NCBI RefSeq assembly: GCF_011745365.1
Contig: NW_024468910.1
Location: forward strand, 2,756,068-2,820,067
From: Cryphonectria parasitica EP155
Lineage: Eukaryota; Ascomycota; Sordariomycetes; Diaporthales; Cryphonectriaceae
Reading direction: 5' to 3'
DNA: 64,000 nt
Position 1 is the first letter of the stretch. Each line of letters starts with the position of its first letter. The notes under the pieces are model-generated. The model made no database searches, was not told the DNA's origin, and saw only the letters and a list, made by a program, of their open reading frames with translations. Of the stretch, positions 1 through 12,700 are shown piece after piece. Position numbers and translations under genes: made by a program.

Positions 1-30
1 CACGCGTCTGCTTGGATTTTGCTCTCCATC

Positions 31-37
31 TATAAAT
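31..37 (+). promoter_or_regulatory. TATA-like element upstream of the first gene
   Basis: The sequence TATAAAT lies about 107 bp upstream of the ATG at 144, a plausible distance for a core promoter with a short leader. A CT-rich stretch (about 113-135) lies between it and the ATG, as is common at fungal transcription starts. Based on sequence only. Confidence 0.4.
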
Positions 38-143
38 CCCCGAGCAGACCTGTGAGCTGGCCGTTCTGGCCCTCATGGGAACTTGACTCCCTACCACACT
101 CGTTGTCTGAATTTGTCTTTTCCTCTTCACCTTCTTCGCAGCC

Positions 144-2806
144 ATGAAGAGATCTTTGCTTACAGGCGTGCTGGCCAGCATCGCTCCGCCGGTCCTCGCT
201 ACCGCCCAGGGAGCTGACATTGGTGGTTATGGTGTTCCTCCTCCCCTTGCTTCAGTCTGTTTCACGTATTCTTCCACCTATCTTGAGACTATATCGCCAG
301 GCCCAGCTGTTGCCACTGTCACGCAGCCTGGTGGTGCCGTTACTGTCACGCAGCCCTCCTCGCAGGCCTCTACTACCGCACCAGCGTTCTTCGACCAGGT
401 GATTTTGGAGATCATTCCACTTACAGCCGCTGGTCGAAAGCGTCAGGCAGCAGGATCGGGCGTCGGAGGCTTCGTCAGCACTGGCTCGGACCCGAACCCA
501 GAGAGCTGTACTGATGCGACCACGTTCAACCTGGGCGGGGGAGAGTTGACGTTGGACGGGGATGCCATCTTCGTGGTCCTCCAGGACGACGTTTACATCG
601 AGCTGCGCACCGCCGGCACGCCCCCAGCTGGCGCCATCACCACTACTTTCGCCAGCAGCAACGGCTTTATTGCTTGGGAAAACTTTGACTTCCTGACCGG
701 AGCGGCCACCTTTTGCCAGGTCACAACGACTGGACAGGTCTATGCCGTTTTCGAGGACGAGTATCCTGAGGACTGTGTCACTGTCGCCCTCCAGGTTTTC
801 AATCGTAAGTCTCTTGACGGTGTCTCCTCTGCTTCTGAGAGGGAATTTCTCTCGGCTATGCAATTGCTTTCAAGGCTAATCAGGAAATCAACAGCCGCGG
901 ACTGCCAGAACGGAAACATCACTCCCGTGAGTTCTAGCGTCAGCACCACCACAACTTCCCCGGAATCAATTCCCACCGCCGGTCCTTCTACTACCAGCCA
1001 ATTCACGTTCTACCCGAATTCGTCCATAACGAGCGCGCCCTCCGGCCTGCCTTCCTCGACATCGAGCTCTACCTCGTCTGCAGGCTGCTCCTTTGCCACA
1101 TCAGGATCAGTTCTCTCGGGCGGCGGGTTTGAGGATGGCGAGACACCGTTTGTAGTCACCCAAGAGGGCGATGGATTCACCATCTCCATCCTGCCCTCCT
1201 CAGACAGCCCTGCGCCCAACAGTGAAATATGCGGGTATTTCTTGTCTCTCAGCTTTGCTGGCGGTAACGCCTCGACGCTGGTCTATACTGCGTCCGTCCC
1301 GACGACGGCAGGTGACGAGTACACCATTACCTTCCAGGGTCTCGCCAATGCCGGAAGCCAGTTGACCAAGAGACGCACCCTGGGCGCACGACAGGACGAC
1401 ACTGACACTTCAGGCTCAACTTGGACCGTTTCTGTGGACTCGACTCCCATCGCAGATGGACAGCCGTCGGACGGCACGCCTACCTGGCAGACCTATAGCG
1501 GGCAATTCACCGCCACTGGAGATGACAACATCAACATCAACATCACCGCGCAAGGAGGCCCGAGCTACTATCTTTTCGACAACTTCGTCATCGTTGCCAA
1601 TAGTGTTCAGCCCTCGCAATCCAGCGAGGTCCCGTCCAGTTCCACCGAATCGCCCTCGACGACCGAGGCGCCTCCACTCAGCTCTATAGCCTCCACGACG
1701 ACAGCTTCCTCCACCTCGAGCATCACTCTTCCGCCCCAGCCAACCATCACCGCCGGCCTTCCATTCTTCATCGACCTGAGCCCCTACCTGAACAATCTCG
1801 GAGACATCATCACATCTGTTGATTTTGACCCAAGCACGACCTGGCTTGAGGATTCCGTAGACACTGACGCCCAGACCCTCGATGGAACAGCACCCAGTGT
1901 CATCACCCCCGGCATAGTCACGGTCACCATCGATGCTGACGATGGAACCACCGTCCAGCCGTACACTGTGACCTTTACGATTGCTCTTGTCTATGGTATC
2001 ATCTCGACGACGTCGGGCGGATCCCTTACCACCAACGGCGTGACCTCACTACCAACGTTGCCCATTCCTACCAATCCCCTGACCTCAGCAGTCACGACGC
2101 CCAGCGCCTCGGCGTCGGCCTCCACCAGTAGCAGCTCGACATCAAGCGCGTTCTGTCCATTCTCCACCTCGGGCTCCATTTTCGCAGACGGAGGCTTTGA
2201 GGCCCCAAGCCAAGTGGGCCCATTCACGCTCGGAGGGCAGGTCAGCCTCAGCGCATGGAACCAAGTGATCATCACGTCCGCTGCCAGCCCCACGGCCAAC
2301 CAGCCGTCCGACCTCTGCAGCTACGTCGTCGAGTTCCAGGCGCCCCAGCTTCTCCAGTCTGGCAACTCGTTGTACCAGTACAACCTGACCACCGTGGCCT
2401 CGCAGGCCTACTCGCTCTCCTTCGAGGCGGCGGCTTGCGGCTCCATCACGTCGCAAACCTTTGCCGTGTCTGTCAACTCGCAGGTCCTCGTGACCGTCGC
2501 TGTCCCCGTGCAGTGCTCCTGGAGCACATACCATTACACCTTTACCGCCAACACTACGACGACCACCCTGGGTATTGACCTGGTGGCATTACTTCTCACG
2601 GATGGTACGTTTGCTTATCTTCTCTTACCCTTCTCGATTTTGAAGGGGGAAAGAATAAAAAAAAAGGCTTGTAGGTCAACCTCTTGCTGACATTGTGATC
2701 CCAAAATACAGCGTCCTACTACTTTGATAACTTCATCATCGTCCCTACCAGTGTCTCGTCCAGCACCACCGCAGCCACAGCCTCAGCCACGTCCACAAGG
2801 AGATAA
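144..2806 (+). CDS. Secreted Ser/Thr-rich protein with duplicated carbohydrate-binding-like modules
   Basis: Exons are 144-804, 895-2604 and 2712-2806, giving 821 aa. The first intron is a multiple of three, so an unspliced reading stays open. The second must be removed to reach the stop at 2804. Residues 1-22 look like a signal peptide. An N-terminal cysteine-containing domain (about 25-250) resembles domains of unknown function seen in fungal secreted proteins. Two related modules follow, at about 285-455 and 640-802. Each starts with a Cys-x-Phe-x-Thr-Ser-Gly-Ser block and GGFE, and ends in Ser-Tyr-Tyr...Phe-Asp-Asn-Phe-(V/I)-Ile-Val, as in CBM4/9 (CenC-like) folds. A possible Ig-like segment (about 500-585) and Ser/Thr linkers separate them. 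Lys-Arg sites around residues 95 and 385 could be Kex2 sites. A cell-wall or extracellular glycan-binding role is inference. Confidence 0.82.
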
Positions 2807-3362
2807 ATAGACTGATATTTTTCTGTTGTTTTCTTTTTCTTCCCCATTTCCCTTTTCTTTCTCTTCTGCAGAACATTATTTTGTGGCCCCCTTTTTGTTT
2901 TAATTATTTCTCCTCCCTTAATCTTTTGGAAAATAGGTTCTCTATTTTTCTCTGCACGGACTTTCAAAGCGGGCATTTAATATGATATATATTGAATGTT
3001 CTTGGGATTAGGAAACTTGTGCCTGGCAGATCCAATACACTATATTAAACTCGTGTGCTTTATCTCGACTCAAAAGTACTCGAGATGTCGTGTGAATGGT
3101 GAGAGAAGATGTGTTCCTAAAGATGACCAATGCAGTTCCTACAGGAGCGGTAAGATCTGTCATATGACGGGCCCAAACTTATAGGTTCTCATGTGGGATT
3201 GGAATCATGCCAGATTATTTTTCTTTTTTCACCCTATCGCAATGTGCATGCATTCTAGTTCATTGGCATTATTTGATCTTGAAACATACAAGGTCGTCAA
3301 AACATTTCAGGTTTCATCCCCCAGCTTGAATGAATGCACCCACATGCACCATATGATGTTCA

Positions 3363-3394
<32 letters not shown>

Positions 3395-3553
3395 GGCAAA
3401 TAGTCAAACAAATAAAAACCAGCACATAGTCCCAGAAAGAACGCCCTATTAGACCCAAACAGAGGCCAGAAAAGACAGAAAGAAGATGCCACCCTTAGAG
3501 ACAAGAAGAAATCAGCCCTCGACTGAAGGGAAACGGCCCGTTGCGCCGTGACT
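2807..3553. other. Intergenic: convergent 3' regions, no gene seen
   Basis: AT- and pyrimidine-rich sequence between the 3' ends of two convergent genes. It holds a (CTG)n tract near 3364-3391. Short ORFs here are low complexity and show no protein-family signal. Confidence 0.6.
3364..3391 (+). repeat. (CTG)n trinucleotide microsatellite
   Basis: About nine consecutive CTG units in noncoding sequence downstream of the first gene. Confidence 0.9.
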
Positions 3554-4843
3554 TCAACGACGGTAGGTGAAACGACGGGTGAGTCGGCCGCGCGACAAGC
3601 CCGTGTTGCTGCTTAGGCCCTGGCGGAACTTGTTCCAGCTGCGCTCGTTGTCGTCACGCTCCCTCTGTTGGGCTATTTGTTGGCAACAAATTAGCAAAAC
3701 TTTCCTCTCTTCTACTCAGAAGATGTTCTTCTTTCCCCTCTCCTTTCTTTCTTTTTTCTTGCCTTCTTTTTTTCGTCTGTTTCTCCCGTAATCACGACGA
3801 GGAGCAAGAAGAAGATAGAAGAAGAGAAGGAGAGAAAGGGGGGGGGGGGAGGGAGGGAGGGAAAACCACCTACCGAGAAAGAAATCCCACCTCCTATCCT
3901 CCCGATACAGCACCGCATCCCCATTCTCCCTAGCCAGCCTCTCCCTTCTCGCCCTGGCAGCCGCTTCCTCGCCGACCAGGTATGGATCCTCGAGCGGCCT
4001 GACGCGCTCGCCGCCTCCGCGCGGGGTGTCAGAGCCCGACGACGACCCACCAGCCCCGGCGCTGCTGACCTCCTCGTTGACCCTGTCAAGCACGCGGGCC
4101 GCGTTGCGCAGGAGTCCTTCCCCGCTGGACATGGCAGCCTGGGCGCGGCGGGTGGCGACGCGCTGGTATGTCGGGTTCGTGTTGACGATGCTCCATGAGG
4201 GGATGCGGAAGGCGGCCAGGGTGGGCACGTCGGAGGCGCTGCGCCGCGGGGCGGGAGGGATCGGGGGCAGGCCTGGCGTGGAGAGGTGTGCTGTGTTGGA
4301 CGGCAGCAGGGTCGGGAGGCTGTGTGTGCGGCTGGTTGTTGTGGTGGTGGTGGTGGTGGTGGTGGTGGTGTTGTGGTGGTTGTTGCTGCTGTTGCTGCTG
4401 ATGGGCCCTGCGGCGGTGGTATTGGTGGGCCCGCCTACTGCGCTGGCAGCCGATGGTGTGTTGTTGTGCGCGTGGTTCGAGGAGGAGGGCGGTGAGTACG
4501 GTGGGATAGTCTCGCCGTTGGAGATCGTGGTGTGGTAGGAGGGAGCCTCCGAGACTGAGAATGAAGCAAACGCCGAGTCAGTATGTGTGTATAGTTTCGG
4601 TGCATACATCTTTGTGGCCGTGGCCCCCGTCTAGGTTGTCGGGTGAAGGTATGTACACGCCCCCCCCCCCCCTCCCGGACCGAGGATATATGGGAGACAG
4701 CTACGGTTCAGAATTACACGGGACATGAAATACAAAGAACAAAACTCACCATAGGAAGGGGCAGCAGAGCGGATCGATGCTGTCTCGAAGTCCTGCCTGC
4801 TGTAGCCGCGCAGGATAATGTCGTGCTCAAAGGTGGTAGCCAT
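3554..4843 (-). CDS. Conserved low-complexity hypothetical protein (297 aa)
   Basis: Three exons on the minus strand: 4843-4750, 4554-3874 and 3672-3554. The joints are in phase and have good splice signals (GTGAGT, GTAGGT, CTGAC and CTAAT branch sites). The first join creates Ala-Pro-Ser-Tyr-Val-Ser-Glu-Ala-Pro-Ser-Tyr, a run that makes sense only when spliced. The middle is rich in Ser, Pro and Asn with a poly-Thr tract encoded by a GTG/GTT microsatellite on the plus strand. The C-terminal part is charged (ERARR, EDRRWDFFLAQQRERDDNE, then WNKFRQGL) and looks like the conserved core. No signal peptide or membrane segment is visible. I do not recognise a function; the Trp-rich charged tail suggests a nuclear or cytosolic protein. 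Confidence 0.72.
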
Positions 4844-7800
4844 GGTTTGGGTTCTGGCTTATGATCTCGGCTGTGTGAGGTTGGGAGGGGTGTGTAGGTG
4901 GAGGGTTGGCGGTGAGGACAACGGGGACATTGGTATGCTTTGGTCTGAAGAGAAGAAGTATAGGAAGAAGAGAAGAAGCAGGAGAGGTAACGGTCAAAGT
5001 CAAGTGAACGGAGAAGAAGAAGGCGGAGGAGGAGAAGGGTCCTAGACCGACAAGATAACCTCTTGGCCTGCACACTCGCTTGTGAATCCGAGTCTATGTA
5101 CTAAGTATGTATGGGAAAGGCCGAACGGTACCAGAAACTGTATAAGTCCCCTCTAAAACGCGCAGCACGCGAGCAACCACATGCAACCCTTCCCGGGCGT
5201 GTGAGACAACGGGGTGGAGGTCACGCTCCCGCCTTGGTGCACACGCGCACGCACACACACACACACACGCAGAAGCGGGCAGATATCAGGGTCTTCTGAT
5301 AACAGATAGGCTGAAGGTGTTCTTAAAAAGTGGTGTGTATGTTGTGTGAAGGCTCACGGCTTCGTTAAGAGACAAGAACCCCAACAACAAACACAACTCC
5401 GGAACTCGCTCGTGAGGAGCAAACACCTCTATCACTTAAGTAGATTCACAGACAAAGCCCAAGCCCGGGAAGACAGGCACGGCTAGGGACGCTGCCGAGA
5501 GAAGGAAAGGAAAAACCCCTCCAGTTCTGAAAGGGAAGGGGAAAGGGCCCGGCAAGAAAGTAGCAGAGAATCATCTACTATGGTACAATGTGGAGGACAG
5601 GACAGAACAGGATAGGATAGGATAGGGTGGCATGTGCTCCCCCTCTTCGTCCCCCACTCCTCACAAGCATCTCGCGGCTTGCAGGGATAAGACAAGCGAA
5701 GAGAGAGAGGGGGGGGGCCGGAGGGCGGTGGAGAAAGGTCGTTTACTACCGCGTAACTACTCTGTTGGTACCATATCACAGTAGTATGTTACTATGTACT
5801 ATATAAGTAGCCTTTTCTTTTCTCTCTAGGCCAGGAGGGGAGAGACTTTCGGGAGGAGGTTGGGCTTCCCTCTTCTTGTGGAGTCTGGAAGCCTGGGCTG
5901 CAGGTCAGCCTGCAGGACTATTGCATTCCCAGCAAGCCAGCGTTCCAAGAAGGGACTGGTGATGAACTGTCAGCACCGCTCATTGGCGTGCCTGGGTCCC
6001 CAAAGATGCATGCAGCGGCCGTACTCGACTAGCAGGTAAGCGGCTCCCAGATCTCACCCGCGAGGGAGGGCCCCCAAAGTAATCAGTTGTTGTTGATGTT
6101 GTGGATGGAACAACGGGGGAAACCTTTGTCTCGTGTCTGTCGAAAACCCGCCTGCTGCTCGTCCTCTGCTGTTGGAACTGCCAAGAAAAAAGGGATCCGA
6201 CGGGCGCGGTGAGCATGCGCCCGGGGGGGGGGGGGGGTTAATGGAGGCCACTTAGCTCTGCGACAAAAAGGCGCAGCAGTACCAGTTGCTAGTGATATAT
6301 GAGTTATCGGGGGAAAAGAACAGGTCTTGCTGTTTCCCGTTTTGCAGGATGCACCCACGGGGCACCTTGGGGATGAACACGGGAGGCCTCGTGGAGATAG
6401 ATGATCGGCGGGGAATTGTGTCTGGAAAACCTGATTCTCAAACTGGCTAGCAGTAGCAGCATGTCGGTTGATGGACTACTACCACCATGTTTCTGTATAG
6501 TAATAAACTATAGTAGTGTGAGGATGAAATCATCGACGGATACTACAGTACAAAACACGACAGTACGACAAGCTTGCTGGAGTTGTGGAACCGACCGCGC
6601 CGTTTGGACCGGGCGGGATTGAATTAGGCCCCGGGGACAAGATCGAATACTGTGTGCACAGTACTTCACTTGGAACTACTACTCCTACAGAAGACCATCT
6701 GCCGAGTGCCGAAAACCCCCAGCCACGCAATGAGCTTGCGCGAATTTCCTTCAGCGTGCCGTTGGGACGCGACGGTGTCCGTCCCTTCCCGAGTACTCCG
6801 CCGAGCGTGTTGTGTCTTCGCTTTTGACTCGGGCGGTGAGACTTGGAAAATGCCATGGCCTGGAGAGGATCGAGATTTGGGAGTTTACCGTGCTTGGCTT
6901 GCTTAGGTGGTAGGGCTTGCACGGCTGGTGCAGTGGCACGGCGTTTCCACTTGCAAGCAGGGCCCAGCGGGACGGGAGCGGATGCAACGTTGAAGATTCC
7001 CCTAAAAAACCAGACCTCAACTGTCGTCCACACTTGGATCGGCAAGTTTTCGTTTGACTTTGAGCATTTGTCACAAATGGAAATGAAAGACATCTGAACT
7101 TCATGTACATGATTTTCAATTGTTTACATGTGTAGGCATTGGGAATCAGCTCTTCCAAATCTAACGAGCCTGCACAGTAGTCCCTATTCTAGACTCAAGT
7201 GCTAGAATCCTGAGCCTTGCAATGTTGCATGTGTAAAGCATGGGACAGGATTGTATGCAGTGATCTATGGAAATGATCTTGGGACCTGGGACTAGAGACA
7301 CTCCCAAGCAAGATGTACCCTCATATCTCATGTTGGAAGTGCACATACTGAAGCACTCGCCCCCGTCCGTGAGACTTGGGAGGAAGAGCCCAGCCATCAT
7401 ATCCAACCTTCATTAATTATCGATGAGCTATTAGGTTCGTCCCGAGAAGGATATGACAAAGTCTTGTGGAGCCCACCTTCTACTCCAGCTGTGAAAACTG
7501 GAGGTCTCGGCGAAACCCCGAAGAAGCTGACGATGTCAAGTGATTAATTACCGTATACACTTCCGTTAAGCAGCCAAAAGAGTTGCAAAAGAGCCTGTAG
7601 TGGCTCAAAAGTGAGTAAATTTCAGAAACCTTATACATATTGTGGATATGTTTTTTGAAATATTTTCTATGATAGAAATACCATGATGTATTGCAGTGAA
7701 AAGACCCCTTTCCCGTCTCTCTCTTGGGAGGGGGGGGGGAAGGGAAAAAGAAAAAGGAAGTGCAAAAAAATGAATCAAGGCGCCTGAGGCTGGAATTGAA

Positions 7801-9714
7801 CATACAGCTGCAGAGCACACTGTATCTTATAGTGCAAAGGGAAATGGGCTCAACCACTTACGACCGTTGCACTACGATACCTACTTGGCCTTGATTCGCT
7901 AAGTGACAGCACAACTGTTGGACTGATCTATATACCCAGTCACTATCACTCAACAGCGGTAAAGGATCTCAAACCACTTTGATACCTCCTGGTCTTGCAG
8001 CATATCCATGAGACCTCCTTGCCCAGGCCTATGCTGACCTCAACATGTCACAGAAGTGATCTCCAGTGCAGTTTCACTGCCTTATATTTCTACAATCCAG
8101 GCTTCCAACAATGTAACACAGAATGCTCAATGCCCAGGTGCTCGACGATGTAGACCAGGCTGCAATTCTATCCAGTATCTTGTGGCAACATCAGAACTGA
8201 GTATTTCAATGTTACCATTTAGGTGTCATGAAACCAGATTTTGAACATTGTAAGTGCGAGTATATCTTTCAAGGCTCATGAGAACCAGCTGTTGAAGCAA
8301 TTCACGTAATTTCAGGCTGTCTCTGGGGGGGGGGGGGGAAATGGACAATAAAACAGGGGATACTCTGCAGTATGGTCACGATGGACATTCTGCATGATGT
8401 ATTACTTGTTGCTGTCAAGCTTTCCCTGCCTGACTTGCACATCAAGTTGTGAATAATAAGTAGCAAATACCTAAATGTGCTCTCTGGGGGAAGGGGTGAT
8501 TTCTTTTGATTATTTCATAGAGTTGATAAAGGATGAAGTGGGTCTTCCTGAGGACTGTTCTGCAAGTTGATGAAGACCTCCATGTCATTCTGAGCCCCAA
8601 CAGATTCGAGACTGGTATGGTGATTCCTAGATCAAGCCGCAGTTGGATATCAAGTCCGCCGCCATGCTATGTATTGACATTCGTGGGCTTGCCATCTGGC
8701 AAGTAAATCCTCGTGTTTATTACGGATTTGCTGAGAAATCCTCACAGTCAGACAAGGGCTTTCACTCCTCTTTTCTTCCTCCCGGCAGCGCCCTCCCCTT
8801 CTTTTCCAAATCGCATCAATATCAAGATCTCATACATACACTTCTTCATGGTCTGTCTCAGCAAGTAGCATTGCCCACTGGTGTCGTGGACCCTGAGAAG
8901 TAATACTACTCTTAACTTGCTATCTGATGATAACTGTATTTGAATTGCCTGCACAAGGGTGCGAGTCCAGGTCCGTAAACTCACTCTACTGGGTGGCTGG
9001 ATCTTGATGTGAAAAGCATTGTGGTTGTTTTGTCAAACGAGGCATGGTTCTCCTTCCCCTGCAAGGAAAGGCGTGATTCTATTTGTGGAGCACAAACAGA
9101 CAGACTTTGTGTTGTCTTGCAGCATGATTTCATCTTCACGAAGGCAACTGTGCTCAAGAGAAGAAATGAGTGATTGTTGTTGCAGTGGACTCATCTTTTG
9201 GTGGTGAAACAAACGCTGATGAAAGGCTAGTGTGGAGCTGACGTTGTGCCAGACGAGGCCTGTAGGTTGGCTGGGATCAAGTTGGGGGGGGGGGTGCCCC
9301 ACTAGAGTACACTGCAGTCGGTATCAAGCTCCTGCCAGGGCCGCGTTTGCATATGGTACGTGTGAGCTACACACGAGCCCAAGGCTGACACCTTCAACTC
9401 TAAGCCTCCTGGATCCAATCTGACCTTGCTTGCAATACATTGCATTCTACCTGCCTATTCTCCTTCTACTCATGACCATCTCACTTTGCTCATATACATA
9501 CAATCTGTGGATTTGACAAGCTCCTTTTCAAGCAGCAGCAGTAACTACTGTGGGGTTAGTCAACAGTAGCCCATCCACAGTACCCCTCCCCCTGCCTTCA
9601 CATGTGGCAGATTTGTGGTTTGAACCTGGACCCTTAAAGGGTGCTGGGACGGATTTTCGAGGGTGGACAGAGGGGATGAGATAGTGAAGGACAATCTTGG
9701 AGAACACTCAAACC
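4844..9714. other. 4.9-kb spacer without supported protein genes
   Basis: This divergent spacer lies between the 297-aa protein gene and the BEACH gene. It contains a CA repeat near 5249-5268, GGATA pentamers near 5608-5624, poly-G runs at 6223-6237, 8325-8338 and 9284-9294, and a nested inverted repeat at 7772-7897. The ORFs are short, of biased composition and without recognisable domains. Parts are presumably promoter and leader DNA of the two flanking genes. No intact transposon was recognised. Confidence 0.6.
7764..7897 (-). ncRNA. Candidate structured RNA or tRNA-related element with nested inverted repeats
   Basis: A perfect 10-bp inverted repeat, GAATCAAGGC at 7772-7781 and GCCTTGATTC at 7888-7897, encloses a second one. 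The inner arms are 7822-7837 and 7867-7880 (TAGTGCAA pairing with TTGCACTA, extended by GTATC/GATAC after a small bulge). On the minus strand a box-A-like TAGTGCAACGGT and a box-B-like TGTTCAATTCC occur in the correct order. A run of seven T lies just past the outer stem, as for RNA polymerase III termination. No convincing cloverleaf or anticodon arm could be drawn, so this is not called a tRNA. A SINE remnant or a small inverted-repeat element are alternatives. Confidence 0.35.
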
Positions 9715-12700
9715 ATGGAGTCCCTCTCTGTGCCCAAGCTGGCAAGCCGCACTCGACGATATCGCTCCTCGACATCAGCATCAAACCCCCCTGCTGTGAC
9801 GAAGGCCACCGAAGTCCTCCAACATCTTTTCGACGAGATTGGTGCTGTGATCCAGATCAGAGAAGGCTCCGAATACCCAGAATTTCCTCCCATCCTGAAG
9901 ACCGCCCGACAGATACATCAACATGTTGCTGCCACGAACCCACCGTCCCCCTCCCAAGACGATTTCCGCCACCTTGACGGTTACCAACGCCTCCTCAACG
10001 TTCTCCGAGCCTACTCCGGCTTCTACAACCCCCAGAAGAGGACGTTGGAAGAGAAGAAGGGGTTCTTTGAGCTTCTGCATGTCGTGCTGGCCATCATCTC
10101 TGCGACGTTCAGGGAACATCATGGGAACCGCCGCTACTTTAAGCACAGGGTTGAGGGTGCCGGCTGGGAGGCTCTGGAACAGATCATAGCCAGTGTCGGA
10201 CTGGGTGGTTCCGACTCGGACCTCTGGTCAAACTGTCAGCTGTTTGGGAAACTGCTGTCCTTCGCGCTCGACGACCAGAGGTTGGATGAACTGTGCCAGG
10301 CGGTAGCCGCAGCCACCGCTCCCCAGTCCCAGGAGCACGGCTCGGTACAAGAGGACGTGGAATATCACAAGGCTGATGGGACAAGGATTAAGAGTTTCGA
10401 CGTGTCCACGATTGAGAACGAGCTGGCGAGGGTCATCACCTCCACCACTGTCCTCTCGAACCCGGAGATAATGCGCGCCACTGCCGATTTCTGGGAGTCT
10501 ATGCCCCGAGAGACGGACACCACCGAGAACCTGGCCTCCGTCATTGTCCTGACTACCATGAGGCTGGCCAGCTCAGCCTCCTTTTACAACTTGACTGCCT
10601 TGCATGGGACCGGTGTCCTCTCAAGATTCCTGGCTCTGTACTTTACCAACGAATCAATATTGTCACAGTACGAGAAGAAGATCGTCCTCGACTTGTGCAA
10701 GTCCTTGATGCACCTCGGCGTCAACCGGCTTGCGGACACACAGCTACTCCTGTCCAGACAAGATTCGGCAGCATCCCAGTTCTGTTTGGATATGGCATTG
10801 AAGAATCACGGACCTCCTTTCGTCCAGTTCGATCTATCTCTTCACGGGCACTCATCCATCGAGCTGCCATCACTTGGACGCTCGTTCCCTCCACAATCTT
10901 CCGCAGGTTACACCTTTACTGCTTGGATGCGTGTGGATCGTTTCGATCCCAACTCTCACACGACCATCTTTGGCGTTTTTGATGCTTCGTCAACATGCTT
11001 TCTGATGGCATATCTCGAAAAAGATACCCACAATTTCATCCTGCAGACTTCTGTCACCTCTCAAAGACCAAGTGTGCGCTTCAAGTCGGTCAAGTTCAAG
11101 GAGAACAGGTGGTACCATATCGCGCTTGTCCATCGGCGACCGCGAACCATGACTGCTAGTAAGGCGTCGTTATTTGTTAACGGCGAGTTTGCTGAGCAGC
11201 TCAAGTCACAATATCCGATGCCTCCACCGGCGAGCAAGGCGAGCAACGGGAGCACGGAAAGCTTTGCCTCTTTCAACTCGAGTGGCAACAAGACACAGCC
11301 CGTCCAGGCGTTCTTGGGGACCCCTCGCAACCTCTCCACCACGCTCGGGCGTGGGCTGATCTTCTCAAAATGGTCGCTGGCATCAGCTCATCTCCTCGAG
11401 GATGCACTGAGTGATGATTTTCTCGCCGTGCACTACCGTCTGGGACCTAGATATCAGGGCAATTTCCAGGACTGCCTCGGTGGCTTCCAGACCTACGAGG
11501 CGTCAGCAGCTTTGGGACTGCGCAATGAAATGCTACATCCTGGTAATGAAGAAGGCTCCTCGGATATCCTCAGGGCGATTCGAGACAAGGCAAGCAGCAT
11601 CCTGCCGGAGCAGAGGATCTTGTTGAGCACGCTCCCCACGGCCATCTTTCGCACTGATGGACAGTTCCTGGACTCGTTTCTTTTCCGATCACTTTCGAGA
11701 AACGCCGCGAGTAATTTGTTCCAGATGACTACCAAGAGTGGCACCGCAATTTCCATAAATGCTGCGCTGCCTTGTGTCAATGATGCCCTTGTCCGGGTTC
11801 ACGGTGTTGCTGTCTTGACCGGAGACCCTGTCGTCGCAACACCCTTTAATTTTGATGCCAATTTGTGGCGGGTGGGTGGTTTTACGCCTGTCGCCCTGAA
11901 GCTTGTTGAACGTGCAAGGAATGCGGAAGAGTTTTTGCGCTCCGTTGAGCTGATGTTCTTAGCCATCAAGAAGAGCTGGAGAAACAGCGAGGCCATGGAA
12001 CGTGACAATGGCTACGCCATCTTGGGCATGCTGCTGAGGGCGAAGCTTGGATATGCCACTTCCGGTAATGACATACCAGGCTGGCGACTCTTACTGACGC
12101 CCGAGGAGCGAGACCAGCTGAGCTTCCAATTGCTGAGCTTGGTGCTCGACTTCATTGGGTACAAGCACTCAAGCCCTGTTGAATCCTTCATCGTCAACCC
12201 CCTAGCCTATCGGATCCTGCTTATAGATTTCGACACCTGGCGGAAGGCCGCTCCTATCACACAAGAATTGTATTACAAGCAATTTGTGACATTCGCAGTC
12301 AACAGCAAGTTTCATGACTTTAACAGTCGCCGATTGCAGCGCATGCGTCAGTATATACCAAGCCGCAGACTACTCAAGGGTCATAGACTGACTTGTTTTC
12401 CGGTACAGGCATTGTGAAAAGATTACTAGACGCCCTGAAAGCAGAGACATTATCTGAGGATGTCCTCCCTCACTTCTTGGCTGCCTTCGAGAGCCTCATC
12501 AAATGCAACTTCAGCACCGAGGTGCACCGAACCATAGCTCTGTTCATCACCTATACTTTTCATTCCTCCGCAAATTCACAGCCACGGACTCCGCGACCGT
12601 CTTCCGCAGTTGGAACGCCAACTGTAACTACGAACAGCAGAATTGGATTACGTCGATCAACCGTCGACTCGATGAACGGGTCCGGTCTGCGTAACTTGAC

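Noticed and set aside
9595..9660. GGTTTGAACC palindrome resembling a tRNA T-arm
   Set aside because: No matching D-arm or acceptor stem within tRNA distance on either strand.
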